64,000 nt of DNA from Ciceribacter sp. L1K22 (GCF_017599385.1 NZ_JAGFPK010000001.1:1355399-1419398), one strand, 5' to 3'. Positions 17,171 to 26,186 are shown, counted from the first letter of the stretch. Numbers and translations: made by a program. Notes: generated by a model from the sequence alone, not told the origin.

Positions 17171-17782
17171 ATGACCATGATGTCGAAAGCGTTCTTCGAT
17201 GCCGTCAGGCGCGACCCGTTTCCGGGGCGGCTGAGTCGCGGTCAGGTGGCCGGCATGACGGAAATCGCCGCTGCCTGGGAGCGGCTGGCGGCGGGCGAGG
17301 ACCCACGCGGGCTTGCCTACGGACTGGCGACCGCCTTCCACGAGACGGCCGGCACCATGCAGGCGGTGCGCGAGACGCTGGCGAAGACGGATAGCCAAGC
17401 CGTGGCGCGGCTCGACCGGGCCTATGCGGCCGGACGCCTGCCGCAGGTGAAGCGGCCTTACTGGCGGCCGGACGGCGAAGGCAAGACCTGGTACGGGCGC
17501 GGCCTGGTGCAGATCACCCACAAGTCGAACTATCAGCGGCTGTCCGAGGCGACGAGGCTCGACCTCGTGACCGATCCCGACCGCGCGCTCGACCTGGAGG
17601 TGGCGGCGACGGTGCTGGTGGTCGGCATGGTGAAGGGGCTCTTCAGCGGGCGACGGCTGGGCGAGTTCTTCAACGGGACCGCCGAGGACTGGAGGGGCGC
17701 GCGGCGGATCGTCAACGGCACGGACAGGGAGGACCTGGTGGCGGGCTATGGGAAGGCGTTCTGGCGGGCGATGGCGGCTTGA
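17171..17782 (+). CDS. GH19-family lysozyme/endolysin
   Basis: 203 residues. YGLATAFHETAGTMQAV carries the catalytic Glu of glycoside hydrolase family 19, and WYGRGLVQITHKSNYQRLSE is the second family signature. It hydrolyses peptidoglycan glycan strands. No signal peptide is seen, so it would need a holin to reach the wall. Within the GTA cluster, between terL and the portal, it is a natural candidate for the lysis enzyme that releases particles, with holin-like candidates at 20944 and 39958. GGGGAAA precedes the ATG; the first codons (MTMM) leave the exact start open. Confidence 0.88.
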   Translation: MTMMSKAFFDAVRRDPFPGRLSRGQVAGMTEIAAAWERLAAGEDPRGLAYGLATAFHETAGTMQAVRETLAKTDSQAVARLDRAYAAGRLPQVKRPYWRPDGEGKTWYGRGLVQITHKSNYQRLSEATRLDLVTDPDRALDLEVAATVLVVGMVKGLFSGRRLGEFFNGTAEDWRGARRIVNGTDREDLVAGYGKAFWRAMAA

Positions 17783-17787
17783 TGGCG

Positions 17788-17996
17788 CCGCTCATCCGGC
17801 TGCCGCCACCTTCTCCCCGTTCTGACGGGGAGAAGGGATTCGTGGCACTGGCGGTGCTCCATCCTCCCGGCCGGCCTTTCGCTCGGGCTCAAGGCGTTCG
17901 TTGCTGCAATCGAGTCACGGGATCGATTGCTCCGCTTCGCGGACCGCGCCTCACCCCCGCGAGCGGGGAGAAGGGGCCGGCAGGCGGATGAGGGGC
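17788..17996. repeat. Mosaic repeat with inserted module D
   Basis: Left half CGCTCATCCGGCTGCCGCC, palindrome CTTCTCCCCGTTCTGACGGG, module D (hairpin 17906-17930 with one mismatch against other copies), right half ending GGCAGGCGGATGAGGGGC. It fills most of the 318-base gap between the GH19 and Dabb genes; no gene seen in it. Confidence 0.85.
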
Positions 17997-18100
17997 AGGT
18001 TCCGACAGGTTGAGCCCGTCGCGCGGTCGTGCTAACCGGGAGGCCCTTCCCGTGGCCGGCCGCTGCCGGCGTTTCCAAAAGTGCCTGCCGGAGATCACAA

Positions 18101-18412
18101 GTGATCCGCCATATCGTGTTCTTTTCCGTGCCCGAGGGCGGCGATATCGAGGCCGTGCGCAATGGCCTGTCGATCCTGACGGGCATTCCGCATGCGACAC
18201 GGCTGGAGATCGGTATGTGCCAGAAATCCGACCACTTCGACCAAAGCGTCGACCTCGTGGTCTACGGCGAGTTCGAGGACGAGGCGGCGCTGGAGGCCTA
18301 CCGGGCGCATCCGCTCTATAAGGAGTCCATCGACCGCGTGCGGCCGCTGCGCGAACTGCGCATCGCGGCGGATTATCACGTGGCGAGCGCGGTGACGGAG
18401 CGGGTGGGGTAG
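18101..18412 (+). CDS. Dabb (stress-responsive A/B barrel) domain protein
   Basis: 103 residues from the GTG at 18101, preceded by GGAG 7 bases away; longer frames reach into repeat DNA. IRHIVFFSVPEGGDIEAV opens a dimeric alpha/beta-barrel domain of the Dabb family, and FEDEAALEAYRAHPLYKESI is the typical central helix region. Cytosolic; biochemical role unknown in bacteria. It has no known GTA role, so it is a cargo gene on the GTA strand. Confidence 0.85.
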   Translation: MIRHIVFFSVPEGGDIEAVRNGLSILTGIPHATRLEIGMCQKSDHFDQSVDLVVYGEFEDEAALEAYRAHPLYKESIDRVRPLRELRIAADYHVASAVTERVG

Positions 18413-18438
18413 GGAGCGCGGCTAAGTTTTCGGCGGTT

Positions 18439-18567
18439 GCCCCTCATCCGGCTGCCGCCACCTTCTCCCCGTAGCCACGGGGAGAAGGGGCAAGTGGCAC
18501 CGCCGGTGCTCCATCCTCCTTCTCCCCGTCAAAACGGGGAGAAGGTGCCGGCAGGCGGATGAGGGGC
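18439..18567. repeat. Complete mosaic palindromic repeat before the portal gene
   Basis: GCCCCTCATCC...GGATGAGGGGC termini enclose two inner palindromes (CTTCTCCCCGTAGCCACGGG and CTTCTCCCCGTCAAAACGGG). This is the cleanest full element in the window. It ends about 50 bases before the portal ATG. Confidence 0.88.
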
Positions 18568-18618
18568 TGCGGCGCTGCCTCCTGGACACACAATCCCATC
18601 TACCGAAAGGATCATCCG

Positions 18619-19773
18619 ATGAGACTGCCTTTCTGGCGGCGGCGGGAGCGGCTGCGCGATGAACGGGTGCCGGGGGCGACGAAGGCGCTGGGCGCGCTCG
18701 CCTGGCTGACGGGCGAGGCGACGGGGAAGAGGACGGCGGCGACCTATGGGGCGTTGGCGCGGGCCGGCTTTCTCGGCAATCCCGTCGCGCATCGCTGCGT
18801 GCGGCTGGTGGCGGAGGCGGCGGCGAGCGTGCCGTGGCTCGTCTATCGCGGCGAGACGGAGCTCTCCGGCCATCCGGTGCTGGAGCTGATGCGGGCGCCG
18901 AATGCGAAGACGGCGGGCGTGGATTTTCTCGAGGCGCTGTATGGCCAACTGCTGATCTCGGGCAATGCCTTTGTCGAGCCTGTGCGGCTGGGCGCACGGC
19001 TGGCCGAACTGCATCTCCTGCGTCCCGATCGAGTGAGCGTGGCGGAGGGGCGCGACGGCTGGCCGGTGGGGTACGACTACCGGGCGGGCGGCACGACCAG
19101 GCGGATACCGGCGGACGGCGAGGGGGCGCTCCTACATCTCAAGCTCTTCCATCCGCTCGACGACCACCTGGGCTTTCCGCCGCTGGGTGCCGCCATCGCG
19201 GCGCTCGATCTTTCGAACGCGGCGGCGCGCTGGAACAAGGCGCTGATCGACAATTCGGCCAGGCCCTCCGGCGCGCTGGTCTACCAGCCGAAGGAGGGCG
19301 GCAATCTTTCCGTCGACCAGTACGAGCGGCTGAAGAGCGAGCTCGACGACGGCTATTCCGGCGCGATGAACGCCGGGCGGCCGCTGCTCTTGGAAGGCGG
19401 GCTCGACTGGAAGGCGATGGGGCTTTCGCCGCGCGACATGGATTTCGAGGCCGCGAAGAACGGGGCGGCGCGCGATATCGCGCTCGCCTTCGGCGTGCCG
19501 CCGATGCTGCTCGGCATTCCCGGCGACAACACCTATGCCAATTACCAGGAGGCCAACCGCGCCTTCTGGCGGCTGACGGTGCTGCCGCTGACGGGGCGGA
19601 CGGCGGAAGCGTTTTCCGGTTTTCTGGCGGGTGCCATGGGCGAGGCGTCCAGGCTGCTGCCGGATCTCGACCGGGCGGCGGGGCTTTCGGTCGAGCGCGA
19701 CGCGCTCTGGGCGCGGGTGGGGGCGGCTACGTTCCTCACCGACGCGGAGAAACGCGCGGCGGTGGGGTACTGA
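18619..19773 (+). CDS. GTA gp3, HK97-type portal protein
   Basis: 384 residues. The core matches HK97 portal proteins: NPVAHRCVRLVAEAAASVPW, LLISGNAFVEPV, FHPLDDHLGFPPLGAA, FGVPPMLLGIPGDNTYANY. It forms the dodecameric ring at the head vertex through which TerL moves DNA. The ATG at 18619 was chosen over the one at 18559, which lies in repeat sequence. Isolated from terL by about 2 kb of cargo and repeats. Confidence 0.93.
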   Translation: MRLPFWRRRERLRDERVPGATKALGALAWLTGEATGKRTAATYGALARAGFLGNPVAHRCVRLVAEAAASVPWLVYRGETELSGHPVLELMRAPNAKTAGVDFLEALYGQLLISGNAFVEPVRLGARLAELHLLRPDRVSVAEGRDGWPVGYDYRAGGTTRRIPADGEGALLHLKLFHPLDDHLGFPPLGAAIAALDLSNAAARWNKALIDNSARPSGALVYQPKEGGNLSVDQYERLKSELDDGYSGAMNAGRPLLLEGGLDWKAMGLSPRDMDFEAAKNGAARDIALAFGVPPMLLGIPGDNTYANYQEANRAFWRLTVLPLTGRTAEAFSGFLAGAMGEASRLLPDLDRAAGLSVERDALWARVGAATFLTDAEKRAAVGY

Positions 19774-19776
19774 GCC

Positions 19777-20658
19777 TTACGCCTCTGACGGCCGGGCGGT
19801 GCCTGCCGGCTGGCGCAGCGGATAAAGCCGGGCAAACGAGCGGGCCAGACGCGCGGTCGACAGGCGGGCGCGGCGGATCATGCGCTGGCGATGGTCGCGG
19901 AGCGCGAAGCCGAGGCGGCTCAATTCCGCGTCGAGCTTGACGTCGCAGGAGGCGGCACCCGGGCGGACATAGATCAGGTACCAGAGGCCGACCGAGAGAA
20001 TTCCCATCAGCGCGGCGGCGATCAGCGTGTCCGACAGGAAATGCGCGCCGAAGGCCATGCGGTTGAGCGCGGTGGCGGCGACGAAGGCGGACAGCAGCAC
20101 GAACACGCAGCGCCGCCAGACGACGGGCACGAAGAAGGCGAGCGGCACGAGACAGGCGACGACGGCGACCTCGCCCGAGACGAAGGACCGGTCGTCGAAG
20201 AAATCGCCGCCCAGGCTCCAAGCCGGCACGAAGAGATCGGCGCCGCCGAGCTCGGTGACATTGCGCGGGCGCGGCCGGTCGAAGAGAGGCTTCAGGATGC
20301 CGTTGACGAGCAGCGCCGGGCCGAGCAGGAAGAGGCTGGTGAAATAGAGCGTGAAGCGCGGCGCGAAGAGGGAGGGCCGCGACGGATAGACCAGCTTCAG
20401 GATCAGCCCCGTGAGCAGCACGATCGACAGCGTCAGCGGGAAATACTGGCCGATGGCGCGGAAGGTTTTGAGCGCATCCATCTCGCTTGCCGGAAAGCCC
20501 TGGCCCTCGACATAGAAGAGCCGCGCGATGGCGAGATCGATCTGCGGAAAGGCCGAAAACAGCAGGGAGATCGTGACCGTGACCAGAGCCGACAAAAGCA
20601 GCGGCTTTTCCCACACAGTACCGCGCGGCGCGCGACCGGCTTCCACGAAATAGACCAT
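19777..20658 (-). CDS. PAP2-family membrane phosphatase (LpxE-like)
   Basis: 293 residues with about six transmembrane helices. Phosphatase motifs: KPLFDRPRPRN (K-x6-R-P), SFVSGEV in place of PSGH, and RMAFGAHFLSDTL (R-x5-H-x3-D). The second motif has Glu where His is usual, a variant found in some alphaproteobacterial PAP2 proteins. It would dephosphorylate a lipid phosphate at the periplasmic face, for example lipid A or undecaprenyl diphosphate. Convergent with the portal (3 bases between stops), so it is cargo within the GTA locus. Confidence 0.85.
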   Translation of the reverse strand: MVYFVEAGRAPRGTVWEKPLLLSALVTVTISLLFSAFPQIDLAIARLFYVEGQGFPASEMDALKTFRAIGQYFPLTLSIVLLTGLILKLVYPSRPSLFAPRFTLYFTSLFLLGPALLVNGILKPLFDRPRPRNVTELGGADLFVPAWSLGGDFFDDRSFVSGEVAVVACLVPLAFFVPVVWRRCVFVLLSAFVAATALNRMAFGAHFLSDTLIAAALMGILSVGLWYLIYVRPGAASCDVKLDAELSRLGFALRDHRQRMIRRARLSTARLARSFARLYPLRQPAGTARPSEA

Positions 20659-20943
20659 GTCCGTCCCCCGACAGTGAACATCGAAGCGAGATAAGGCGAG
20701 GACTGTGAAGCGCGTGTGAAGCCCGGATGTCGGATCGATGACATTTGCGGGGACAATCGCCGCCGCGCTTGAATCGACACATGAAGTCGCGGAATCGTGT
20801 TGCGAGGAAATGCCGCCAAGCGGTTCAAAAGACAGGATGAAACCGGCGCCGCCCGCCCTTGGGGAAAAGGCGGGTGTCCGAGCCGCCCCGCCGAACCGGC
20901 GCCGGTCTCATGCGAATCATCTTAATTAGATAAGGTTAATAAA

Positions 20944-21270
20944 ATGGCCGATTTCACCCCTGACGGCGGGCTCTGGACCGCGCGCCTGATCGGCGCCGTG
21001 TCGGGCGCCGCGATCTCGCTCGCCTACTTCTTGCCGAAGGACCGGCAGGAGGCGGCGGTGCGCTTCCTGACGGGGGTGGCGACCGGCATCATCTTCGGCG
21101 GCCCGACGGGCCTCTGGATCGCCGCCCGGCTGGAGGTGGCGGCGACCCTGTCGGCCGTCGAGATCATGCTGATGGGCTCAGCCTCGGCCAGCCTCTGCGC
21201 CTGGTGGGGGCTGGGCGTGCTGGCACGGATCGCGGGGCGATGGGGCGGGGGGAAGGGTGCTGGGGCGTGA
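20944..21270 (+). CDS. GTA gp3.5-like membrane protein (DUF6107-like)
   Basis: 108 residues with three hydrophobic stretches (LIGAVSGAAISLAYFL, FLTGVATGIIFGGPTGLWIA, EIMLMGSASASLCAWWGLGV). Position between portal and protease matches gp3.5 of other GTAs. A holin-like role is possible from size and topology, but unproven. The 285 bases before it carry GC-rich inverted segments and no gene. Confidence 0.65.
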   Translation: MADFTPDGGLWTARLIGAVSGAAISLAYFLPKDRQEAAVRFLTGVATGIIFGGPTGLWIAARLEVAATLSAVEIMLMGSASASLCAWWGLGVLARIAGRWGGGKGAGA

Positions 21271-21353
21271 GGGGCTGTAGGAGCGCGGTGGCCGCTATAG
21301 GGCTGAAGCGGTCACGGCCGCCGGAAGTAGGCCGCTGAACTCCCTGGAGGTAC

Positions 21354-22439
21354 TCAGTCTTCTGGAGACTTCTGATAGAACAGGCCGCTGACCTTCTGGT
21401 CGTCATTCAAAATGAAGCTCCAATAGAGATGGCCGTTATCGAAGGCAGCTTCATACAAATCCCATCCTTGCTCTGTAACCTTCTTGAACTTCAGATCGCG
21501 AAGTGTACCCATCCCCCTAAGGAATGGCCCCGCGGTCTCCGATTGCTCTCGTGCGATGCAGGCAAGCTCAGGAGTCATTAGCTTGTAGTCAGGCTCGCCA
21601 AGCAGGTCCTGGATCACCAACCGCAATAGAGCTTCGCCATTCTCGATTGGTTGATTCTGAGCAATCCTGTCTGCAAACGCGCGCTCCAAAGCGATCCCGC
21701 GTTCTGGTTCGATCCGAGGCGCATCATGGTCAAAACCATACTGGTGGAGAACAAGGCCAGTTACTTCTCGGCCATGCTCGCGGACGAACGTGATTTGCGC
21801 CTGGACCGCCCTATAGAAGAACTGGTCGACATCTTCGGGGAAGATTTCAAGCTCGGGCTGGCCGGATATCCGAGTGAGGAGCCGACCGTCGCGGTTTGTG
21901 ACGACGTAGGCAAGGTGATCCAGGGCATAATATCCCTCATAATCAGCATAGAGGGCGGGCTCGATCTTCATCTCTTTTCGTGGCCTTGCCTGGTCGTAGC
22001 GACGCCAGGCAATGTCATCGAGTGAGGTGTCGGTCATCAGTGTATCCTTTGCCAGTTGCAGGAGTTCTTCGACAGATATGGAGACGCCCGCGGCGGTCTT
22101 TGCTCTGAGCGCATCGATGATGGCGAGACTGTGCTGAGTTCGCGCGAGCCGTTCCCGTAGGGCAAGGTTCTGCATGTGCAGCATACGGTCGAGATCGGCG
22201 GCTTGCCCAGCCAGCAGCCGCGCGATGTGCTGCAGACTGAGGCCCAGCCGCTTCAACATAAGGATTTCGTTCAGCCGAGCGATTTCGCGGGCTCCGTAGA
22301 GCCGCCAGTTCGCGTCTGTCCTGCGGGGATGAATGAGCCCGGTTTCCTCATATAGCCGTAAGGCGCGAACCGTTAGGCCAACACGTTTCGCGCATTGCGC
22401 CGCAGTCAGCCATGTATCTTCCAGAATGTCATTCCGCAT
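21354..22439 (-). CDS. MerR-family regulator with large C-terminal sensory domain
   Basis: 361 residues from the ATG at 22439 (a TTG 4 codons upstream is open). The N-terminal MerR winged helix is LTAAQCAKRVGLTVRALRLY ... WRLYGAREIARL; a dimerisation coiled coil (residues about 80-120) and a ~220-residue C-terminal domain of unknown ligand follow (EGYYALDHLAYVVTNRDGRL, repeated in FNDGHLYWS-type ends), resembling DUF3471-like beta domains. No metal-binding Cys loop. Target genes unknown; it has no divergent partner. Confidence 0.8.
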   Translation of the reverse strand: MRNDILEDTWLTAAQCAKRVGLTVRALRLYEETGLIHPRRTDANWRLYGAREIARLNEILMLKRLGLSLQHIARLLAGQAADLDRMLHMQNLALRERLARTQHSLAIIDALRAKTAAGVSISVEELLQLAKDTLMTDTSLDDIAWRRYDQARPRKEMKIEPALYADYEGYYALDHLAYVVTNRDGRLLTRISGQPELEIFPEDVDQFFYRAVQAQITFVREHGREVTGLVLHQYGFDHDAPRIEPERGIALERAFADRIAQNQPIENGEALLRLVIQDLLGEPDYKLMTPELACIAREQSETAGPFLRGMGTLRDLKFKKVTEQGWDLYEAAFDNGHLYWSFILNDDQKVSGLFYQKSPED

Positions 22440-22597
22440 GGTGGCTCCCAAATGGTCTTACCTGATCTAAGGTATGACGTTGGGTACGGTTCAAGCAGAA
22501 ATTTATAAGCTTTCGCGGCGGCGGCCGTGTCCGCTCCTTGCGCAAATTAGCCCCTCCGGCTCTGGCTGTCAGCCCACTATTAGCCCAACCTCGAACT

Positions 22598-23026
22598 CTA
22601 AAAATCGATCGTCACGGAGGGAACGTTGCGCCGGCCTTCGCCGTGGTAGACGGCTTCGATATCGTTTCCGTCGGGATCGAGCACGAAGGCGGCGTAGTAG
22701 CCGGGATGATAGGCCCGCTCTCCGGGCGCGCCGTTGTCACGTCCGCCGTGGGCGAGCGCCGCGCGGTGGAAGGCATCCACGGTGGCGCGATCCTTCGCCT
22801 GGAACGCCAGATGATGCCGCCCCGTCAACAGACCGAGCGCTGCCGGGCTTTCGGCCGGGGAGACAACGAGTTCGGCGGCCCAGAAATAGCCGTCGGCTGT
22901 GTCGACCGCCGGGATCTCCAGAACGGCCAGAACGGCGGTGTAGAAATCACGGGCGGCGGCGAGGTCTTTGACCACGAGCTGGATGTGATCGAGGAGGCGG
23001 CCACGGTGGAGTTGGGTGGTGTGCAT
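22598..23026 (-). CDS. VOC-family (glyoxalase/bleomycin-resistance fold) protein
   Basis: 142 residues. LLDHIQLVVKDLAAARDFYT opens a VOC module with metal-ligand His; HHLAFQAKDRATVDAFHRA and YYAAFVLDPDGNDIEAVYHG are the second-half signature with Glu ligand. Such proteins are metal-dependent lyases, isomerases or dioxygenases, or bind drugs; the substrate cannot be told. Cargo on the minus strand within the GTA cluster. Confidence 0.88.
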   Translation of the reverse strand: MHTTQLHRGRLLDHIQLVVKDLAAARDFYTAVLAVLEIPAVDTADGYFWAAELVVSPAESPAALGLLTGRHHLAFQAKDRATVDAFHRAALAHGGRDNGAPGERAYHPGYYAAFVLDPDGNDIEAVYHGEGRRNVPSVTIDF

Positions 23027-23184
23027 GGGGGGCTCCGGTGGGAGGTGGGGAGATTGGGTGTCGAAACAATTTGCCGTCGGTTTGAGAGCGCGCTCATGCG
23101 TGTTTAAGGCTCAGCTTGCTGCGAGCGGGATGTCTGACGTGGGGAGCCAACGGACAGCCTTAGCTCGTTGGTATTACTCCAAGT

Positions 23185-23745
23185 TCATGTTGGCGCTTCA
23201 ATCTTCCTATAGATGATCTCCGACTCGTTTTTCGGTGTTTTCTCGCCGCGAGCTCGGACTTGAAGTGTGTTCAGGATAAGCATGTTCGCTAAGAGGACTA
23301 CGCACAGAGTGAAGCGAGTTCGCCCGGGGGCGTCCGCAAGATAGCCCGTAAGAGCAACGGTGAGCTTCGCAACCTCGGCCCCGATTGCTGCGTCGCTGAA
23401 GTCCATATCGAGATGGTGGTGCGCGACACGGTTACGGATTTCCCCCAAAGTCACGAGGTTTCCGTGAGCCGATTTCGGTATGAGTCCTAAGACATAGCAA
23501 AGGTCTGTTCTTGCTCTAAAGCCACCAATGGCTCCAGACGGCTGCAGAAGCCTCTCGGACGTGCTTCCGTCAAGAAAATGGGCTTCAAGCAGCGACTTTA
23601 GGCATGCATCCAGAAAGCCAGTGCCTATGAGGATAACGGCTAAGTCCTTCTCATCGTTCAAGGCGTCGTAGAGCCTTGCGGTTTCCTCGCTCAACTGCTC
23701 AACGGGTATTTTTGCGATCTTTGCCAAATGCGCCTCCCTCTTCAA
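23185..23745 (-). CDS. MltR-like protein
   Basis: 186 residues, all helical. ILIGTGFLDACLKSLLEAHF, PSGAIGGFRARTDLCYVLGL and LGEIRNRVAHHHLDMDF follow the pattern of the MltR (mannitol operon repressor) family, which has no DNA-binding domain of its own. RNRVAHH also recalls an R-x4-H HEPN-like signature, so an RNase-related origin is conceivable. It sits among other minus-strand cargo genes of the GTA locus with no partner evident. Confidence 0.7.
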   Translation of the reverse strand: MKREAHLAKIAKIPVEQLSEETARLYDALNDEKDLAVILIGTGFLDACLKSLLEAHFLDGSTSERLLQPSGAIGGFRARTDLCYVLGLIPKSAHGNLVTLGEIRNRVAHHHLDMDFSDAAIGAEVAKLTVALTGYLADAPGRTRFTLCVVLLANMLILNTLQVRARGEKTPKNESEIIYRKIEAPT

Positions 23746-23891
23746 GCAGAGTAGCAGCCCGTTTGTCAGACCCCAAGTTCTGACTCACGCTCACCGCTTG
23801 GATAGCGCGGCGCCATGGACTTCCTCATGCGGGCATGCCTATCGACCGGTGGTCTCTTTCGGTTTTATAGCATAACTGGGAAACGCTAATA

Positions 23892-24272
23892 TCAGCGCAC
23901 CAGCGCATGCTTCACGAAGTTGAACATCCAAATGTTTGCGTAGACAGCGCCTAGGAGCCCCATCCAAAGTCCTGGAAGCGGCCAACCCTTGGTCTTGAAC
24001 CACTGGCCCAGGATGAACGGCAGAGCGATCCCGTTTACAAAGCTGCAGGCAAAAGCGATGTTGTATGCGACAATCGCGCAAGCCCAGATCAGCAGATCAA
24101 GCAGGGGAGTGTTCCACACATCCGGCAGGATCGACTGCGTGGCCCAAGCCCTCGCTTGCAAAGATATCCTAACTCCCCATGCCGTAAGCCAGAATAGCCC
24201 GATATGCGCAACGACGAAGTAGAGCATTCCAACATCTGAAATCTTGAAGAACAGCCTTACATCGAAACGCAT
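23892..24272 (-). CDS. Small integral membrane protein
   Basis: 126 residues with three or four hydrophobic segments (GMLYFVVAHIGLFWLTAWGV, LLDLLIWACAIVAYNIAFAC, GIALPFILGQWF, LPGLWMGLLGAVYANIWMF). No family recognised. It follows another membrane-protein gene (24364-24864) on the same strand with about 90 bases between, so the two may be an operon. Base composition slightly AT-richer than the GTA genes. Confidence 0.65.
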   Translation of the reverse strand: MRFDVRLFFKISDVGMLYFVVAHIGLFWLTAWGVRISLQARAWATQSILPDVWNTPLLDLLIWACAIVAYNIAFACSFVNGIALPFILGQWFKTKGWPLPGLWMGLLGAVYANIWMFNFVKHALVR

Positions 24273-24363
24273 TTCAGGCCTCCTTTCCCAACGATAACGG
24301 CCCGAACGTTAAAGGCGATGCGGCGAATGCCGAGGGGATACTGGGGTGTGCAACCTAAAACCA

Positions 24364-24864
24364 TCAGGAGTTTCCCCGTCCCACCCGCCGGCTGACGAAC
24401 AGATTCCCGACGACGAGGTAGAGGAAGAGGCTCAAGATCGGGATGTTGATGAGCGTCAGGATAGAGACGGCATTGCTGGTGCAGGCGCGCGAGACCTCGA
24501 TCGGGCTTAAGATATAGTACGAACTGTCCTTCGTGATGCCGAAGACGGCGATTGCGAGCACGTTGAAGAAGAACACGAAGGGCAGGCCGGCCCGATTGTT
24601 CCGGTAGCAGAGGATGATGCCGGCGACGGCCAGGGCGATTATGGGCCAGATCAGCCAGCCGAAGATGACCCGGTTCGACCAGAGAAGTGAGACCAAAATA
24701 TCGCTGCATTCGCTGATGATGCCGCCCCGATAGGGCAGGGGCAGCACCGACAGGTTTTCCGCGTTTGTCACCGCATAGCCGAAGGCGAGGATCTGCGCTG
24801 CGAGCGACAGGAAGAAGGCCGAGGCGGGAAGCCGGCTGACATGGCCGTAGATATCATGCTGCAT
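24364..24864 (-). CDS. Integral membrane protein of unknown function
   Basis: 166 residues from the ATG at 24864 (a longer frame up to 25041 is translated repeat). Four transmembrane helices: ASAFFLSLAAQILAFGYAV, FGWLIWPIIALAVAGIILCY, GLPFVFFFNVLAIAVFGI and LTLINIPILSLFLYLVVGNL. The two small membrane proteins here may act together. Function unknown. Confidence 0.65.
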   Translation of the reverse strand: MQHDIYGHVSRLPASAFFLSLAAQILAFGYAVTNAENLSVLPLPYRGGIISECSDILVSLLWSNRVIFGWLIWPIIALAVAGIILCYRNNRAGLPFVFFFNVLAIAVFGITKDSSYYILSPIEVSRACTSNAVSILTLINIPILSLFLYLVVGNLFVSRRVGRGNS

Positions 24865-24965
24865 GGGGCCACTCCGTCGACGATAGAGTAGGTGTGCGGG
24901 TGGAAAGTTAACGTTAGGTTGAGGGTGACTTAGAGATATTTGCTCTGCCGTCGCATTACATGATC

Positions 24966-25094
24966 GCCCCTCATCCGGCTGCCGCCACCTTCTCCCCGTT
25001 CTGACGGGGAGAAGGGACTCGTGGCGCGGGCGGCGCTCCATCCTCCTTCTCCCTGTTGAGACGGGGAGAAGGTCCCGGCAGGGGGATGAGGGGC
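24966..25094. repeat. Complete mosaic palindromic repeat
   Basis: Same architecture as 18439-18567: GCCCCTCATCCGGCTGCCGC, two CTTCTCCC...GGGAGAAGG palindromes, GGGGGATGAGGGGC. It is part of a 629-base gene-free stretch (24865-25493) made almost wholly of repeats. Confidence 0.88.
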
Positions 25095-25127
25095 GGGTTT
25101 GTCGCTACCGTCATCCGCTACCCCAAA

Positions 25128-25287
25128 CCCCCTCACTTGGAATTTTTAGCACTTAGCTGACGCTAAGATGCTCCTTGCCCTCGCGCGACGACGCGCTCGG
25201 GCCTTCGTTCGCTGACATCGATTCACTGGATCGATGTCTGACCTGGCGGTCACCGCTCCGAAGTCTCCCCCACCAAGGGGGAGAAGT
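25128..25287 (+). repeat. Repeat family B, copy 2, with covarying hairpin
   Basis: CCCCCTCACTTGG, hairpin AGCACTTAGC...GCTAAGATGCT, then a CTCGCGCGACGACGCGCTC palindrome shared with 27885-27903. A second hairpin GACATCGAT-N7-ATCGATGTC lies at 25214-25238, and the element ends in CTCCCCCACCAAGGGGGAG. Confidence 0.8.
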
Positions 25288-25310
25288 CGCGGCCTCGTTA
25301 GCGCCCCACG

Positions 25311-25463
25311 GCCCCTCATCCGGCTGCCGCCACCTGACCGGCCTTTCGCCTGTGCTCAAGGCGTTCGTTGCTGCAATCGATTCACTGGATCGATTGCTCC
25401 GCTGCGCGGACCGCGCCTCACCCCCGCACGCGGGGAGAAGGGACTCGCGGCACCGCCTTCCCA
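25311..25463. repeat. Mosaic repeat with module D before the prohead protease
   Basis: GCCCCTCATCCGGCTGCCGC, module D with hairpin 25373-25397 (GCAATCGAT-N7-ATCGATTGC), then CGCACGCGGGGAGAAGGG. It ends about 30 bases before the protease ATG. Confidence 0.85.
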
Positions 25464-25493
25464 AATCCCACACCACATCCTCAGGAGATTCCC

Positions 25494-26186
25494 ATGACCC
25501 TGTTTCGCGGGCGGTTGGCGCTCGATCGGACGTTTGCGGAGCTGTCGCTCAAGGGTGTCGGGGGCGACGGGCGGTTTTCGGGGTATGCGTCGATCTTCGA
25601 CAAGGTGGATCTGGGGCGCGATGTGATCGAGCCCGGGGCCTTTGCCCGGTCGGTGGCGACGCGCGGGGCGGGCGGCGTGCGCATGCTCTACCAGCACGAT
25701 CCGAACGAGCCGATCGGCACCTGGATCACGATCCGCGAGGATCATCACGGGCTCTATGTCGAGGGCCGGCTGACGCCGGGCGTGGCGCGCGCCGACGAGG
25801 TGCTGGCGCTGATGCGGAGCGGGGCGCTGGACGGGCTGTCGATCGGCTTCCAGACGGTCAAGGCCAAGAGCGACCGGCGCGGCGTGCGCCATGTGCTGGA
25901 GGCCGATCTCTGGGAGATCTCGGTCGTGACCTTCCCGATGCAGCCCGAGGCCCGGATCGTCAACGTCAAGCGCGCGCATTTCTTCCGCGACCGCGAGACC
26001 GAGCTGGTGCGCGTGATGCGCTGCGCGGCGAAACGCCTGGCGGAGGCGAAGTTTTCCAAGAGCGGAAAGACCGGGGGCGGAAAGAGCCCGAGTGGAAAGG
26101 CGATGACCCGGAGAGCGCGGAAGAAAACCGCTGTGACCGGACCATGGACGACGAGACGATCAACCCGAGAGAGGACGATGCGATGA
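25494..26186 (+). CDS. GTA gp4, HK97-type prohead protease
   Basis: 230 residues; the ATG at 25494 follows AGGAG. It opens FSGYASIFDKVDLGRDVIEP. The herpesvirus-type serine protease triad is visible as His in MLYQHDPNEP, Ser in LDGLSIGF, and an acidic residue in LWEISVVTFPM. The C-terminal 50 residues are basic and Lys/Ser-rich (scaffold-like tail). It matures the capsid by cutting the N-terminal delta domain. It overlaps the capsid gene by ATGA. Confidence 0.93.
   Translation: MTLFRGRLALDRTFAELSLKGVGGDGRFSGYASIFDKVDLGRDVIEPGAFARSVATRGAGGVRMLYQHDPNEPIGTWITIREDHHGLYVEGRLTPGVARADEVLALMRSGALDGLSIGFQTVKAKSDRRGVRHVLEADLWEISVVTFPMQPEARIVNVKRAHFFRDRETELVRVMRCAAKRLAEAKFSKSGKTGGGKSPSGKAMTRRARKKTAVTGPWTTRRSTRERTMR

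Noticed and set aside
20738..20929. 63-codon plus-strand frame between PAP2 and gp3.5
   Set aside because: No ribosome binding site, no recognisable domain, lies in a GC-rich intergenic stretch.
23185..23745. HEPN toxin identity for the MltR-like protein because of RNRVAHH
   Set aside because: One short motif match only; the overall pattern fits MltR and no antitoxin-like partner is adjacent.
24864..25041. N-terminal extension of the membrane protein at 24364-24864
   Set aside because: The extra residues are translated mosaic repeat; the membrane protein begins naturally at the ATG at 24864.
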